A stretch of DNA of 64,000 bases from Numida meleagris (taxonomy: Eukaryota > Chordata > Aves > Galliformes > Numididae). Position numbers and translations under genes: made by a program. Location of the stretch: contig NC_034409.1 of NCBI RefSeq assembly GCF_002078875.1, positions 62,720,703-62,784,702 on the forward strand, read 5' to 3'. Below are positions 11,192-24,318 of this stretch, piece after piece; positions within the stretch are counted from its first letter, which is position 1; each line of letters starts with the position of its first letter. The notes beneath the pieces were generated by a model, which did no database searches, was not told where the DNA came from, and saw only the letters and a list, made by a program, of their open reading frames with translations.

Positions 11192-13450
11192 ATTCCCGTC
11201 ATGCAGTAGCGATAGGGCTGTAAGTCCAGGGTTAAAGTACCAGCTCAGCTGCTGAAGGCATGGAGAAGAGACGGGCAGGGTTATTGTGCATTGGAATACA
11301 TTTAACATCACCAAACTACCTCCAGGGACCGTCTCCAGCCACGCCTGTACCGCCTCATGGCGTACGGAGGGAAGGTCGGATGCTGAATTTAAAAAACAAC
11401 AAATTATAAGACGTCAAAATTAGACCATCAGTAAGCTTCTAAATCAGAAGGGTGACAAAGGGAGAGTCTTCACTGAGAAACACAGGAACAAAACCTATGA
11501 GATGTTAAACAACCGATTCTAGGCTTGGGATTAAAATTGAGATATTGGACAAATGTCAAGGGCCAAACCTTCAGGATCAGTTAGAGGAAATGCACAGTGA
11601 GAAAATTGCAGCATCTGACCTGCAGGTTGCTGCTGCTGTGCTCCACATGAAACAGGAAGGAAACCTACAGCTGAGGGCACCGAGCTGCCTGGGTTTGAAG
11701 GCCAGCAGATGAGGAGGGGCACTACAGCAGAGTGCTAGGGGCTTCTGTTGTCCCTCCGTGCTGCCCCAGCCTTCAGACCAAACCCCACCACCACTGCTGC
11801 TCTCCAAGCACCTCATAGCTCAGCTCAGTCACGGACAAGTTTGTCTACTGAACTCAGACTGAAAGCTTAGGGCCTACCCACAAACGCTTTGTAACAGCCC
11901 TTGTGAAAAACGATCTACCTGTACTGTATCAGAGTGTAACTGAAGCAGCTCATCTACTGATCAGAGTTTTCCCAGTTTGGCCTAATTTGAGGGGGAGAAG
12001 GAATTATTATCGTTCTGCTTCCCAAGAGAAGGAGATGCTGGAAAGACCACAATCAGCTTGGAAGGATCAACACAGGTTTCCCTCTATTTTGCTGACAGCT
12101 GTACCAATATACTACGGAAAAGTGGAATTATAAAATGTAAACTAAGAGAAAGAATTCCAAAACTACAGTTGTCATAGACCCTCAGGCAGAAGGTAAAGCA
12201 ATCTCAGCTGTGGTAAGCTTATGAAAATGTGTCAACACTTTTTTACTTATTGTTCTTAAACATTAAGCAAGCGCTCTAGGAATACTGAATATTACAGAGA
12301 GTGGAACACTGCGCGCTTCTTACTTGCAGGGAGCTGATTTCACACCAGAAAATCCCAGTGCATCCGGCAAACTGCAACTGTAAGACTCACTGAACTGAAC
12401 TGGAAATGCCTATTAAGTTGGATCACGATTTAAAAAAAAGCAAACAACAAAAGAAAAGCCATCTAGAAATATGAGGAAAAGATAATTATCTGGAATGGAA
12501 TGTGACCAGGCGGGATGAGGTAAAGCCTTAGGGTTTTGTAATACAGATCAGTCACGAGCTTAATCTCATAAGTCCTGTGAAAGACATCCCTTCTCACAAC
12601 ATACTTACTTCCCCTACAATTCTGCTACAGTGGTTACAGAGTCTGATAGAAGACAGCCACTCAGTAACAGCATCATTAGTTTTAACTAAGCTCAGCCTTC
12701 TGTACAAGTAAGGCACCTACAACATACTTACCTTAAGACACACTGTTAATGCAGTCTAGAATAAGGGCTGTAGGGACTCACAGAAGGTGTTTATAAGACT
12801 GCTAGACCGTTAGCATATTCCCCCCTCCAAAGCTTTCCTTTAAGCAACTGGCAATTCAAAAAGCTCACACCTCACTTTAAGAAATAAGATATACTGTCCA
12901 GTCTTCAGTACACGGAGTCAACATAACCCGTGGTGAGATATGCAAGCCTTTGGAACTCCCCCATTCCCTAATGATACCAGATGCAGTTACACAATTTGAA
13001 AAACAGCAATGGAGAAATAGGCTCAATACAGAAGCCAGCCCTGCTTCATCTTTGCAGTCGTAGGTATCCAACCTAACCCTTTAACTTTTTCTAGAAAGGC
13101 ACAGAGTCCTTGCTGCCACAAAAAGCATTACTACTCCTGAAGTCAGTTACCAGGGCCTGATTACCAGTACTGCAAAATCACCTGTATGAGGAGGAAGAAA
13201 GCTATGGAGCCAGAGCAGACACACAAACAGATCAGAAGTCACTCCAACACACAGCTGAGAAAGCACTCATTTTAAGTAGACACTGACCTGAAAAGCAAAA
13301 TGTTTAACCAAGTGTAATTTCAGAAAGCAGTTCCTTTGGATCACAGCTGCCCCTGCTGAAGTATACTGCTCTTGAAGGCACAGAAGCAACAGAGTTAAAC
13401 AGCTGCAGCTGTGATCTAGGAACTGATGGTGCAGGGCAGGGGAAGATTAC

Positions 13451-13588
13451 CTCTGGAGGTGGAGGACTTTGAGGGTGGGACCATTTTTTCCTCCTCCTCT
13501 TTTTCACGGATGTGTGTCCAGTGCACATCTGCCAGAATCTCCAGAGGATCAATCGGATTTACAATCTGCTGCAGCCTAAGGTTTCCAG
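13451..13588 (-). CDS. MICAL3: MICAL3 exon W12: DPLEI-x-ADVHWTHIRE segment
   Basis: The exon is 138 bases, taking two bases to finish an Ala codon and ending with one base. It encodes GNLRLQQIVNPIDPLEILAD followed by VHWTHIREKEEEEKM and a Ser-rich tail (SKSSTSR). The LQQ, DPLEI and ADVHWTHIRE motifs match human MICAL3. It is a short conserved island inside a disordered acidic linker. Acceptor is gctgctag, donor AGAG/gtaatc. Confidence 0.93.
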
Positions 13589-15870
13589 CTAGCAGCCGGA
13601 GGAGGGGATGGCATACCGGGACGTAGGCAGGGTGGAATGAAGGACAGGGAGGAAAAGATGGGACAACAGTGGAAAGGAAAGATAACACACCATAGGAAAG
13701 GAAACAGAAAAAAAAAAGAAAAGAAGGTATTACTGGCTAAGACAGTTTGCAAGACAGGAAAAGTTCAGCATTGTGTGTGCACGCATACACTAACACAGTG
13801 CTCTTCAGACTCCCCACCAAAGCTCAGTAATGCCATTCCGGAGGCGAAGAGATGCTATCAAAAACATCACTGCAGATTATGTCTATTGCAAGCAGCTTCA
13901 CTGAAATGAAAGACATTCTCTGGGTGTCCAACAGATATGTGGTACGTAAATACCAATGTAGCAGAAATTTCCAGCTCCTTCAGCCTATTCTTCATGATTA
14001 TTGCCAAAGACATCTTGCTTTTAAGGGACAGTCTCCACTGTAGCTTGAGGCACAAAAACAAAAGGCTACATGCCCTACTATTAGGTTAAGTACTCCTTTT
14101 TATGCTGGATAGTATCTCCTTGTGAATTAAATTACATGATGGATCTCAGAGTTTCTCATGCATGTGGATGTGCCCGTGCACTTAAAATAGTACATTGTGC
14201 AATCCTGCTATTTTGCACTAAAAGGCTTGTTTAAAGGGTACAATTTTTTTTCCAAAGAATATCAGTATTTTCATTATGACTTAACAGTATCTCCACTTCC
14301 TCAGCAGGGACTTCCTGTTACAGAAATGAATTTGTTTAAAGTAGATTGCATTACTCCTCAATTATCTGCCTATAAAACACTCAGATATGGACAGTCAAAG
14401 AGAACAATGGGCAAACTATGAAAGCAACTGATAAGCAAATTGCTTAACTGCTGCAAAATACCCATGTTGGAAGCATCTACCCTGGTGAGTATCATACTGA
14501 CAGACCCTACCTCTGTTGCTGTCGGTTACGGGACTACGGCTCAGGTTTTATTTACCCACCAAAAAAACCCAACTCATTCTATAGGGGACAAGATGTTCAG
14601 TGTCTTCAGGAGTGGTCTTCAAAAGCAAATGATCCATCCTGAAAAGTAAAATGCCACTTACTTCATAAGCAGTAAGTCAATTTTTAAAACAGCCGATGAC
14701 CCCTATGTAGGGCCAGACACTGTTTTGGCTGTTAAAAGCCTTGAAAACAATTAGGTTTTTATGTTGTGGACTAGTGTTTGAAGGAAACAAGAAACATCAG
14801 CAGCATTTAGAGGTTGCACTCATCATTTCCTGCTGTCTTGTTTTAACAAAGGTCCTCTTTCCCGGCCATGTTTTCCCCAGAAATGACAAAGTGTTTGAGA
14901 CTTCCGTATCAGAAATGACTGTGTGACATTTGGCATCAAAACTGCAGAAGAAACAGGCAGAAGGAACTGCAGGAAGGACAGAATCACCTGTTGGTTATTA
15001 AAGAGGAAAATGGGTCAGATGCACAAACTCAAATGCAGAGCAGAATTCACAATTTAGCCAAGGTTTCAGCAGTTTTAGGTCTCTGTTACCTCGTCAGAGA
15101 GCTTTCTTATCAATCAGCAGAAACTACAGGACATCTTGCAGGGACAGAGGTCTGGGCTTTTCTCACTGCAGACCAAAGCACTCGCATGCAGGCCCCAAGA
15201 TGAGTAGAGTTAGCATTTGCAGCGCCAAATAAAATTAATTTTGTGTTAAAAGGTTTAGGTTTGCCAGCAATGGCTGAGAAGTATATAGTCACTCAACAAG
15301 GCTAGGAAAGAGCAGGTCCCACGTGATCTCTATGTTTTAAAATGGATATCTCTGGGATTTAAACTAGTGTAACATACACACCTTCAGTTACCCCCACAAG
15401 CCTTCAGACAGAGGCCTGGGCCTGTCCCAGTTAGGACACAGGTCCTTTTCCCTTTTTCCAGTAAATAAATAGCAGTTTAAACAGCATGGCCAAGTGTGTA
15501 GAAACGCTGCTTGGCTGACAGGCAAACCTGGTGTTTCCTTGACATCTAAATGCTTGAGAATTTCAAGAAACACTTGGTATAGCCCTCTCTCAAGACTGCC
15601 TGCTAAGCTCTAAAGATAGCTGGATGCTAATTCCACTTACATATGGAAAGGTAGCTTTCCCTTCCAGGCCCACCGCAGCACTTTCTAAGAAGTAGGCAGT
15701 CAGGATGTTTAACTTTAAATGGAACGACAAGCCATTCACTCATCAACTCCTTGGAATCCAGGTCTAGAGAACAGTAGCAGCTACAACAGCTTCGTTTATG
15801 CTCTTCAGCCATCTTACTAATACTTCTCATTCTTAACACCAGAAAAGTTAATTTGGAAAAAAAACATAAC

Positions 15871-15899
15871 TTTTTTTTTTTTAAAGGAAAAAAAAAAAA
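15871..15899. repeat. T12 / A12 inverted homopolymer pair
   Basis: Twelve T, then aaagg, then twelve A. The two runs could pair as a short hairpin in RNA or DNA; this is probably a chance product of low-complexity drift. Confidence 0.85.
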
Positions 15900-16803
15900 G
15901 GTCAGAAGCTAAGCTACAGTTGTTACAACCATATGCTGCAAAATAGGCAGTTAGATGACTGGGTATGCCCTCTTACCTGCAGGAAGGCACTTGGGTTTTC
16001 CTCTTATGAATTCTGGCTCTAATGAACCACATTGAGGGACTAAGGGATTAACAAGCTATTAGGACCAAGTGCTTCAAAAAAACAAAAAACAACCATCAGA
16101 AATAAACTGCAACAGAACACATTACGGAAAACAGCACAACTAGTTAGGTAGGAATGTCAGATTCATCTTATGCACATTTAATGACTGAAACATCTGACAG
16201 ATTTCCACCGTTTGATTAGCTTCCCCAGTAGACTCTCCCCACAAACGCACATCCACAAAGGACAATAACAAAAAATGCAAGTTTGCTCACACAGGCAATC
16301 TAATCGCAACACTTTGGATGTGTCCCACGTGTCTGACATATTGCACAGGTGCAGTATGTCTGTGTGTGTATGTGCCAAACCTGAAGCTCCTAAATAGGTG
16401 GGGGTCATTGTTCATGTACGTTACAGTTGCAAACTGTCCAGGCTTTCTGGATATCCTCAAGTGCTGGGTAACTTTATTTTTTTCCTAAAATCAGTGGCAA
16501 TGTCAGGACTGGTGTACTGGCGCTTTAATCAGAGGATAAATGTAACAACTGCTATCAAATCACTATTCAGAAAGTTGGCAAAGCAATTACGTAAAACACA
16601 GAATCTTCTCGTGTGGGACCTGCTCTTTAAAACATTCCCCCATACTTAGGGGAAGTGGAAATAGCATATGGGTACCTTTAAATGTACCCGTGTCCTCTTC
16701 ATTTGAGAGACGTTGAAGCCAGAGGCCTTGCTGCAGCTCTTTCTCCCAAGGGCAATACTCTCCCTCTACAGCAGAGGGAACCACACATCCATATATCACA
16801 TCA

Positions 16804-16861
16804 GACACACGTGTGTACACACACAAGCAATGGAGAGAGAGAGAAAGAAAGAAAGAGAAAG
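16804..16861. repeat. Simple repeat: CA/TG-rich then GA/GAAA
   Basis: An alternating acacacgtgtgtacacacac stretch is followed a few bases later by gagagagagagaaagaaaga. Both are ordinary microsatellite sequence in the W11-W12 intron. Confidence 0.88.
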
Positions 16862-17857
16862 GACAGCATCAGAGAGAAAGACTGGCTGGAAATCCACTGA
16901 GACCCCTTATTCCTGCTGTATGTGGCAGGAAAACTGCTCAAAAAAACCACATCCGTCTGAGCACACCAAGATTTAGCAGACTAAACATGCATGTTACCGC
17001 ATTAAAATAGCAGTGCTGACTTTCACAGCTCCTGCATTGAAAAAACAGGCAAGCAGCCTGCTGACCCGATGAGCAAAACTGCCACTAAGACCCAAAATAA
17101 CAGGACCAGTGCTTGCAGTAGGTGGCCAGAGCCCTTTGTGAAGAACCTCTTCGGAGTCTACTAGTCTTCACAAAAGGGAAATGCAAGTACAGAGACAAAG
17201 ACAAGACCAGCGAGAAGACTGGAATGGTGGTGAAACACTGAAAATGTCTGTTCTTAGCACAAACTCTGCATTTTGATGACTGAGACAAACACACAGGGGA
17301 AGGAGTCTTTCCCTAAGATTTTCCACAGAAATCCCTCAGAGTAAAAACAAGAATCCTCTGAACTCCCTGAACTTCTCAAGGCCGTCCTTCAACTAAGGAG
17401 AGCTAAAAGCAGATTCTTCTGGGATGTCCTGCTGTCAGCTAGGGCACTACCCCTGAGTGAAGCACCCTGCAGCACTGAAAACACTGCCTCCACAGTGCTT
17501 CCAGTTCTTGCCGTCAAGGAACAAAGGGCTCATTCAAATCCAATTCCCAATAAAAATAATAAATAACAACGAAACAATACACTGTCACAAAGCTGTGAGT
17601 TGCACATGTTGGCATGGTACATGGACAGCATACTGTATTGGTACTAGCGCTGCAAGTGCTCCGTGGGGAAAGTTCTTTCTGTATCCAGAATGGCCAATTT
17701 AAAGCTTCCCTCGACAATAACTCCCTCAAAAACCAAAGTAATAAAAAAGTGAAAGAAGAAAGAAAGTTTTCCAAGGCTCATTCTGCTGAACAAGAAGTAC
17801 ACAGCCCAGTCTTCCCTGCTGTCTAGCAGAAAAAAAGGATAAATCAATCTGTCTAAC

Positions 17858-18096
17858 CTTCGCTAGACTCCTCTTCATACTCCTCATCGTCCTCCTCCTC
17901 CTCCTCTTCTTCTTTGTCATCATACTCATGATTTTCCTCGGCCTCAATCTCTTCTTCGCTCTTTCCCTTCAAGAGGGCATGGATGCGCACAGCCTCTTTC
18001 CATGGCACACCTCCCAAGTCTGAAGGGGGTTGCTGAGGCAGCAGTAGTTCATCATCTTCATCTTCATCTTCCTCCTCCATCTCAGACTCTGAACTA
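17858..18096 (-). CDS. MICAL3: MICAL3 exon W11: Glu/Asp-rich region
   Basis: The 239-base exon encodes SSESEMEEEDEDEDDE, then the conserved core LGGVPWKEAVRIHALLKGKS, and a second acidic block with seven consecutive Glu residues (17892-17912) ending YEEESSE. The acidic runs are encoded by GAG/GAA/GAT repeats and correspond to the Glu-rich region of MICAL3. Phase starts with one base completing Ser and ends with one base. Acceptor ttcgtag has a modest pyrimidine tract; donor is AAG/gttaga. The conserved WKEAVRIHALLKGKS core suggests a short interaction motif; the role is not known to me. Confidence 0.94.
17886..17921 (-). repeat. MICAL3: Coding trinucleotide tract (Glu/Asp run in W11)
   Basis: The + strand reads mostly TCC/TCT/TCG triplets, giving on the minus strand the run of Glu and Asp in exon W11. 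A second similar tract lies at 18049-18078. Length variation between individuals or species would change only the number of acidic residues. Confidence 0.85.
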
Positions 18097-18656
18097 CTAC
18101 GAAGGTTTAAAAAAAAAGAAAAGATAAAGAAACCACTAGTTAATGTTTCCTAGATAAGCCCTGGATCACTGAGAAGTTATTTCAATACTTACAAGTCCGA
18201 AACACACAACGGAAACCATAATACTAATTTTCTGCTTTCGATATTTCATAGGCATTTTCAGTGACAGCACTATGTGTGGCCTGTAGTATGGTCCTTTTAA
18301 ACAAGGTGACATAAAAGTGCTCGTGAAGCCATGTCCAAATATTTGCGCAGTATTAAATGTTACAGTGCGTGACCATACAGTGGAGAGAAGTTACCTTCCT
18401 AATACCACATTGCTTTGGATAAACTGGTGCAAGAGTGCTTGGCAGTGTCATAATGTAGAAGGTCACAGCTTCTGAAAATGGCAGCTTCTGCTAGCATTTT
18501 GGACAGCTAAGATGTTTATGGCACTTGCTGAGGACAACTACAGAAAGCTTTATAAGTAGAAAGAACATGCAACACAAATATCAGGTGCCAAAAGATACAG
18601 CATATGAAAGCTAAGGATAGCTGGAGAAAAAATGCAAAATTCCTCACTTTTCTACG

Positions 18657-19549
18657 TAGAATCATAGAGTGATTTGGGTCAGAAGGGACCTTTAAGATCA
18701 TCCAACTACCCTGCTATAGGCTTGGATGCCTCCCACTAGACCAGGTTGCTCAAAGCCCCATCCAGCCTGGCCTTGAGTGCTTCCAGGGAGGGGACATCCA
18801 CAACCTCTCTGGGCAACCTGTTCCTGTGTCTCACCACCCTCACAGCAAAGAATTTGTTCCTAGTATCTAGTCTAAATCTACCCTCTTCCAGTCTAAAACC
18901 ATTTCCCCTCGTCCTGTCACTACATGCCCTTATAAAAATCCCTCCCCAGCTTTCCTGTAGGCCCTCTTCAGGTATTGGAAGGCCACTACATGGTCCCCCC
19001 GAAGCCTTCTCTTCTCTAGGTTGAAGAGCCCCAATTCTCTCAGCTTGTCCCTGTAGGTGAGGTGCTCCAGCCCTCTGATCATCTTTGTGGCCCTCATCTG
19101 GACCCACTCCAGCAGCTCCACGTCCTTGTGTTGGGGGCTCCAGAACTGGATGCAGCACTCCAGGTAGAGTCTGGTCTCACAACAGCAGAGTAGAGGGGCA
19201 GAGTCACCTCCCTCGACCTGCTGGTTACACTTCTCTTGATGCAAGCCAGGATACAGTTGGCCTTCTGGGCTGCAAGCGCACATTGCCGGCTCATTTTGAA
19301 CATTTCAACAGTCAAAACTCACAAATCCTTCTCCTCAGGTCTGCTCTCAAGCCATTCTCGGCCCAACCTGTATCTGTGCTTGGGATTGCTCCGGCCCAGG
19401 TGCACGTCCTTACACTTGGCCTTGTTGAACTTCATGAGGCCATGGGCCCACCTCTGAAACCTGTCCACGTCCCTCTGGACAGCATCCCTTCCCTCTAACT
19501 TGTCAACTGCACCACTCAGCTTGGTGTCATCTGCAAACATGCTGAGGGA
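18657..19549 (-). mobile_element. CR1 LINE, 5'-truncated, antisense on + strand
   Basis: The + strand begins with the reverse complement of the CR1 3' end (tagaatcatagag) and continues about 890 bases. The minus-strand frames encode fragments of the CR1 reverse transcriptase C-terminal region, such as FADDTKLSGAVDKLEGRD and HLGRSNPKHRYRLG. The reading frame is broken into several ORFs, so the copy is inactive. It lies about 560 bases upstream of exon W11 in transcription direction, in the same orientation as the gene. Confidence 0.93.
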
Positions 19550-21267
19550 AACAGACAGAATTATCGTATGTATCCAATTAATTAGTGTACACAGTGGCAA
19601 GAAACCACAGGAAGCAGTGTAAGGATAACTACAGTGATGAGCTTATTATTCACACAGCAAAGCCTAAAACATGCAAAACAATAAATCATTAGTGCTCTTC
19701 AGTAGGCTTCTCTCTTTGATTCTAGTAGTTCTTCAGTACAGGCAGCAGGGACAAGAAATTGTCAATAGCATTGTTGTTGTCTATACAATGACACTGCATC
19801 TAGCTCATTCTTGCATGCTGGACTACCTAGAGATACTGGGAAGAAAGATGGCTGCATGAAAAATGAATGTGAACCATAACACCTTCAGAGAATGCATCCA
19901 CATGGTGATAAGGTATTCTTTCTTTGTTTTTAGAATATTGTCAGAAAATAACTGCATTTACTAGAGCAGCAGTTGGATGTTTCCCATATAAATCTCAGTC
20001 GGTGCAATTCATCTCATTTGAAGGAGAAAGCTACTACGGTTAAAATTTAGGTGAATCATCTGAGAGCAGTATTCTGCTTATGAAACTATCACTGCAGGTA
20101 GCGAACTGATACCTTTGGCAGAACACCTTCCACGTAGACAATGAAGGGGAACACAGAAAAGCTGAAAACAGCAAAGGATGAAGTTTCAACTGCATTCAGG
20201 TCCATAAAATATACCTTCTATTGCTGTTGTAATTCTTTTCCCCACACATAATATTTTCATTATATGAGCATTATATGTGACAAACTGATGCTTTACAAAA
20301 ACAACACACAGCACGCCCTTTCTTTTGTATTGCAGATAAACATTTTCAGGCTTAGAATGTTAAGTTTTTCTACCACTACATGAACCTGTCATATTGACAT
20401 AATTTTATTCAGCTACTAGTGTGAGAGACTGGTTTTGACAGTGGAGTTAATGAAGAAAACATTATTTTTTCATGTCCTGATTGTCACGTACTTTTGTCCA
20501 TTGGCCCTGAAAGTTCTGCTGCACGTATATAAAATTATTTTGACATTCATGAAACACTCAAGTTATAATCCACATTTTCACAGCATAAATCAAATATTTT
20601 TAATGGGCTGTCTCTTTTTTCACATGCTAAACACAGCTGCATGCCATGGACTCCACGTATATTCCAGGAGAATGGAGCATATTCCAAAAGCTTTACACAG
20701 GTATGCCCACAGAGATTAAAGTGATGTTTCCATCCTCCAGGCTCCCTGATTAGCAGCACACTTTCCTACCCTTTAGTATGGAAAAAAAAACCTGACAGGT
20801 GCTGCATGCTGGCTTGTTCATGGGCTGTCAGTAAGGTTTACTGCTGCTCCAACTGTTACCATGACTGCTGAGTGGGACAAGCTCTTCAACCAGCCTGCTT
20901 ATCTCATGTAATACTGACGACATGCATTCTTTACCACACAGCTCACTTTACCTTCTTTGGCTTTTATTTATAACCTGCTTTTTGTTTGACCTTTGAATAC
21001 AGAGAAATGAGAATCTGAAAGGCAGCAGCAAGATGGCCTGGTATAATGGGCATTCCTTTCAGATTGCTGATTATGTGCCACAAGAAATAATTGACTTTTA
21101 TTCTTTTTTTCTTTTTTCTTTCCTATAAAGTGGCAATCAAACAGTAAAGTTGGTTACTTTATGGAATTCTATAACCAGCTGAATAGATGTTCCTACATAG
21201 ATCCAATGCTGTGGAAAGGAACCTGAACTGCGGAAGTGAACCTATTCCATTCCTTTGCCGTACTCCT

Positions 21268-21480
21268 TTCTTCACTCAGAGGGTGGTGAGGCCCTGGCAC
21301 AGGCTGCCCAGAGAAGCTGTGGGTGCCCCATCCCTGGAGGCGTTCAAGGCCAGGTTGGATGGGGCCCTGGGCAGCCTGACCTGATGGGTGGCAGCCCTGC
21401 CCACAGCACAGGGTTGGAACTACATGATCTTTGAGGTCCCTTCCAACCCAAGCCATTCTATGACTCTAAGATTCTATGAT
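21268..21480 (+). mobile_element. CR1 LINE 3' fragment
   Basis: The sequence shows the typical avian CR1 3' end: CTGGAGGCGTTCAAGGCCAG, then GGGTTGGAACTACATGATCT, and the short terminal repeat ending attctatgat. Only about 210 bases of the 3' end remain, the usual result of 5' truncation. It is antisense to MICAL3. Confidence 0.93.
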
Positions 21481-22429
21481 ACAGGCCAACACCACATGCA
21501 CTGTCCTGTCACGCTCCTTTGAAAGGTCACCATATCAGAGGATTACACCACAACTGCAGATGACATACTGCGCATTACTGCAAGCTAAAGTCAATGAGTA
21601 AGGCACGTAAAGAGTTTTCTCAAATGCTGTGTAGTCAGAGAGTGGTTGCTTAAATGATTTTTGTCTCTTGAGGAGCTAATGGAAGATTAACTCTGTTTTG
21701 AAAAAATGTCCTTAGAATACAATTTTCTGTAAAACTTCTCAGGAACATGTACACTCATGAGCATGTGTGCATATGTGTGTAGGGAAGCTGGGACCCAATG
21801 GCATTGTCTCTGATTTGGAGTTCATATCCAGGTGAACCTTGAAGCTCAATCCCTTACTCTTTAAGACACAGAGGGAACAAAAAGTCCTGCATTTCCTCAG
21901 CGTGCTCCTAACCCTGAGGCTCTACACAGACAATGAAGATGATCAAATCAGGCCTTTGGTTGGCTTGTTGCAGGAATCAATTTTTTTTTCTTTTGCTGCT
22001 GAAAAAGCGCTGAGACTTTTTTTTTCCTCTTCTTTCTGTGACATACCAGGCAGTTGATACAGCTGAACAGAGATACAACAGAGAAGAGCTACATCATCTA
22101 GAAAATTCTCTCTCTGATGTTTGCCCACACAGCTTTATCGATGCCCTAACTAAATTGCTTACAGTGTTTGGTTTTGGGACAAAATTTTCTCCAGGTCAAA
22201 CTGAATAGGAATTTGGTAACTTTTTTCTTTCCTTTCTACTGTAAACGTGAACTTCCCCAGTAAACACTGCTTTGAACATGCAAAATCTAGTAGTTCCATC
22301 TATTACAGGCAAAAATACTTAGTTCAGTTCAAATTACAAGGCTCACTAAACATACGACAAAGTCTACAAGAAGAAATCAAGCTACCTGACCTAATGATGT
22401 AGTTGGTCTCAGTCTCCACAATCCTTTGT

Positions 22430-22613
22430 GATATGCCCAGAGAGGTTGTGGATGCTCCATCCCTGGAGGTGTTTAAGACTAGGCTGGATGGGACCCTGGC
22501 CAATCTGATCTAGTGCCAGATCTGGAGGTTGACGGCCCTGCCTGTGGCAGGGGTTTGGAACTTGATGATCCTTGGGGTTCCTTCCAACCCAAGGCATTCT
22601 GTGATTCTATGAT
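22430..22613 (+). mobile_element. CR1 LINE 3' fragment
   Basis: This copy contains the CR1 3' motifs CCATCCCTGGAGGTGTTTAA and CCTTCCAACCCAAGGCATTC and ends gtgattctatgat. It is more diverged than the copy at 21.3 kb and 5'-truncated. It is antisense to MICAL3. Confidence 0.9.
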
Positions 22614-23040
22614 CCTGCAAAATAACTCATGGAGATGACCGACAGGTTCACCCCAAAATGCCGAAGCTCCACTTTTTTAACTAACTCTTCTCCTTTGGAA
22701 ATCTGCCATTTGCTGACCATGGCCACCAAGTCCTGATTTACTGGAATCATTACAAATAATAATAGGGCTCCATACTAGTGAATTTAGGTTTAGAGCTATG
22801 AACATAATGGACTGCAAACCCCACAATATTATTAATGCCTAAACTGTCCAACTGATATAATTTCTAGGCCTGAACTGGGAGCTAAAGAGGGATCAGTAAG
22901 GCAAACAGAGTTTGTATCTGCCATTGAATTGTCTCATGATTACTCAACCAGACACTGGATAAGTTCTCAATTGTGTAAAATATGTCAAAATAGTACCTTC
23001 TGAAGAAAAGAATATGTGAAGAAATTAATCAAGAAGTACA

Positions 23041-23130
23041 GAATCATAGAATGGCTTGGGTTGGGAGAGACCTCAAGGATCATCAAGCCCCAAGCCCACT
23101 GCCGCAGGCAGGGCCGCCAACCTCCATATC
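23041..23130 (-). mobile_element. Short CR1 LINE 3' fragment
   Basis: The + strand starts gaatcatagaatggcttggg and runs through the reversed CR1 3' end to about gggccgccaacctcc, so the element is on the minus strand. About 90 bases are kept. Confidence 0.88.
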
Positions 23131-23804
23131 TAATACTAACTGCTATACATATTATCAGCAGTTCCTAGCCACTTCTATTAAGCTACACCTTCATGAGTCC
23201 AAATGTAGACACTCTCCATCAAGAGTGGCAGAGTTCAGGCTATGAGCAGTTACCCATTTTTAGATGCTTCCGCTTCAAATTTACATTATAAGATAAATAA
23301 ATGACAGATTTTTTTACTACCTGTAAACATTTTAATGCACATATCTGCATTCTTCATCACACCAATTCAATTTCACATGTATAAATGCAGTAAAAAAATG
23401 TTTCTATAGTCCTATTCCTGAAGGTAATGTATGCTTAGAATATGTTTGTAGGATCTAAGCCTTGGGAAACCAGTAACAGCATTATCTGAGTTTATTTCAA
23501 GAAGACTGATGGGCAGAATGAAAGCTGAAAAGAAAACGGTCGTTATTGTTACAATGATTAGAAACCCCTACCAAGAGACTGAGAGTTAAAAAAGTGCAAG
23601 ATATTCTTCATCAAATATTCTCTCTCAGTGATTCCTGCAACAACTATTTCCATCAGCTCTACCAGCAAATACTTGGATTCTGATGTGTTTACACATTGCT
23701 TTAAAGAAAAAGAGAAATTTGTGAAGGTGCAGCATACTTTTCAACAGTTGTAAGCACTACTTCATACTAAGATCTCTACGCTTTCCATCAGCAGTCTGAC
23801 AGGA

Positions 23805-24318
23805 TGTCATAGTTTTGTGATTTTCGGTTATTGGTATTCCACATCATAACATCATGTAGTGAATGTACCTGGTTCTCAGAAGAGAAGGACTACTACATTC
23901 CCCAGGGGACTTTGCTCCTCTGTTACCATTTCCGGACAGAGGGAAAAGATAAAAGCTTGCAGATCACGAGACCTCATCCCTTTTTCTGCCGTCTCTCGTC
24001 TTGGCAGCACCTCGCTCTCCAGCCGTCTTATCGTCGGTAGTAGAGTAAGGCCTACCTTGATTTTGGGACATTCTCTCTCTCTGTATTGGATTTATCAGCT
24101 TAAATTGTAATTATATTGTATTATAGTGTGTTGTTTTGCATTCCGATATCTTATTTAGTAAATTAGTTTGTTTCTCCTCAGATTGTTGCTGCTGTTCTTT
24201 GCTCTCAGGGCCATCTCCTTACCCTTTTTTCCCTTTTCCCTTTTCCCGGGGTGTGGGCCCATGGGTCCCCCGTCCCCTTCGTCACGGAACTGGGCTGAAC
24301 GCCCGCAAAGCATTGTCA
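23805..24318 (+). mobile_element. Probable solo LTR of an endogenous retrovirus
   Basis: The 514-base segment starts TG and ends CA. It is flanked by cagga on the left and tagga on the right, which would be a 5-base target duplication with one change. A TATA-like agataaaag lies at about 23947, some 140 bases in, and a pyrimidine/GC-rich stretch (gggtgtgggcccatgggtcc) lies near the end; its composition differs from the surrounding intron. No internal retroviral coding region is adjacent. An alternative is that the 8-base repeat TGTCATAG at 23805 and 24314 is the duplication and the element is of another class, but no inverted repeats were seen. Confidence 0.5.

Larger units (their letters stand above)
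8389..13450 (-). other. MICAL3: MICAL3 intron between W12 and W13
   Basis: A 5.1-kb intron holding an AAC-rich stretch near 9.0 kb, a TA-rich stretch near 10.36-10.39 kb and a CCCT microsatellite near 11.18 kb. No further exon was recognised. Confidence 0.85.
13589..17857 (-). other. MICAL3: MICAL3 intron between W11 and W12
   Basis: A 4.3-kb intron with donor gttaga. It holds the T12/A12 pair and the CA and GA microsatellite near 16.8 kb, but no recognisable transposon or exon. Confidence 0.85.

Noticed and set aside
18736..19600. Minus-strand frames with FADDTKLSG-type sequence
   Set aside because: These are fragments of CR1 reverse transcriptase, not a host gene, and are already covered by the mobile-element entry.
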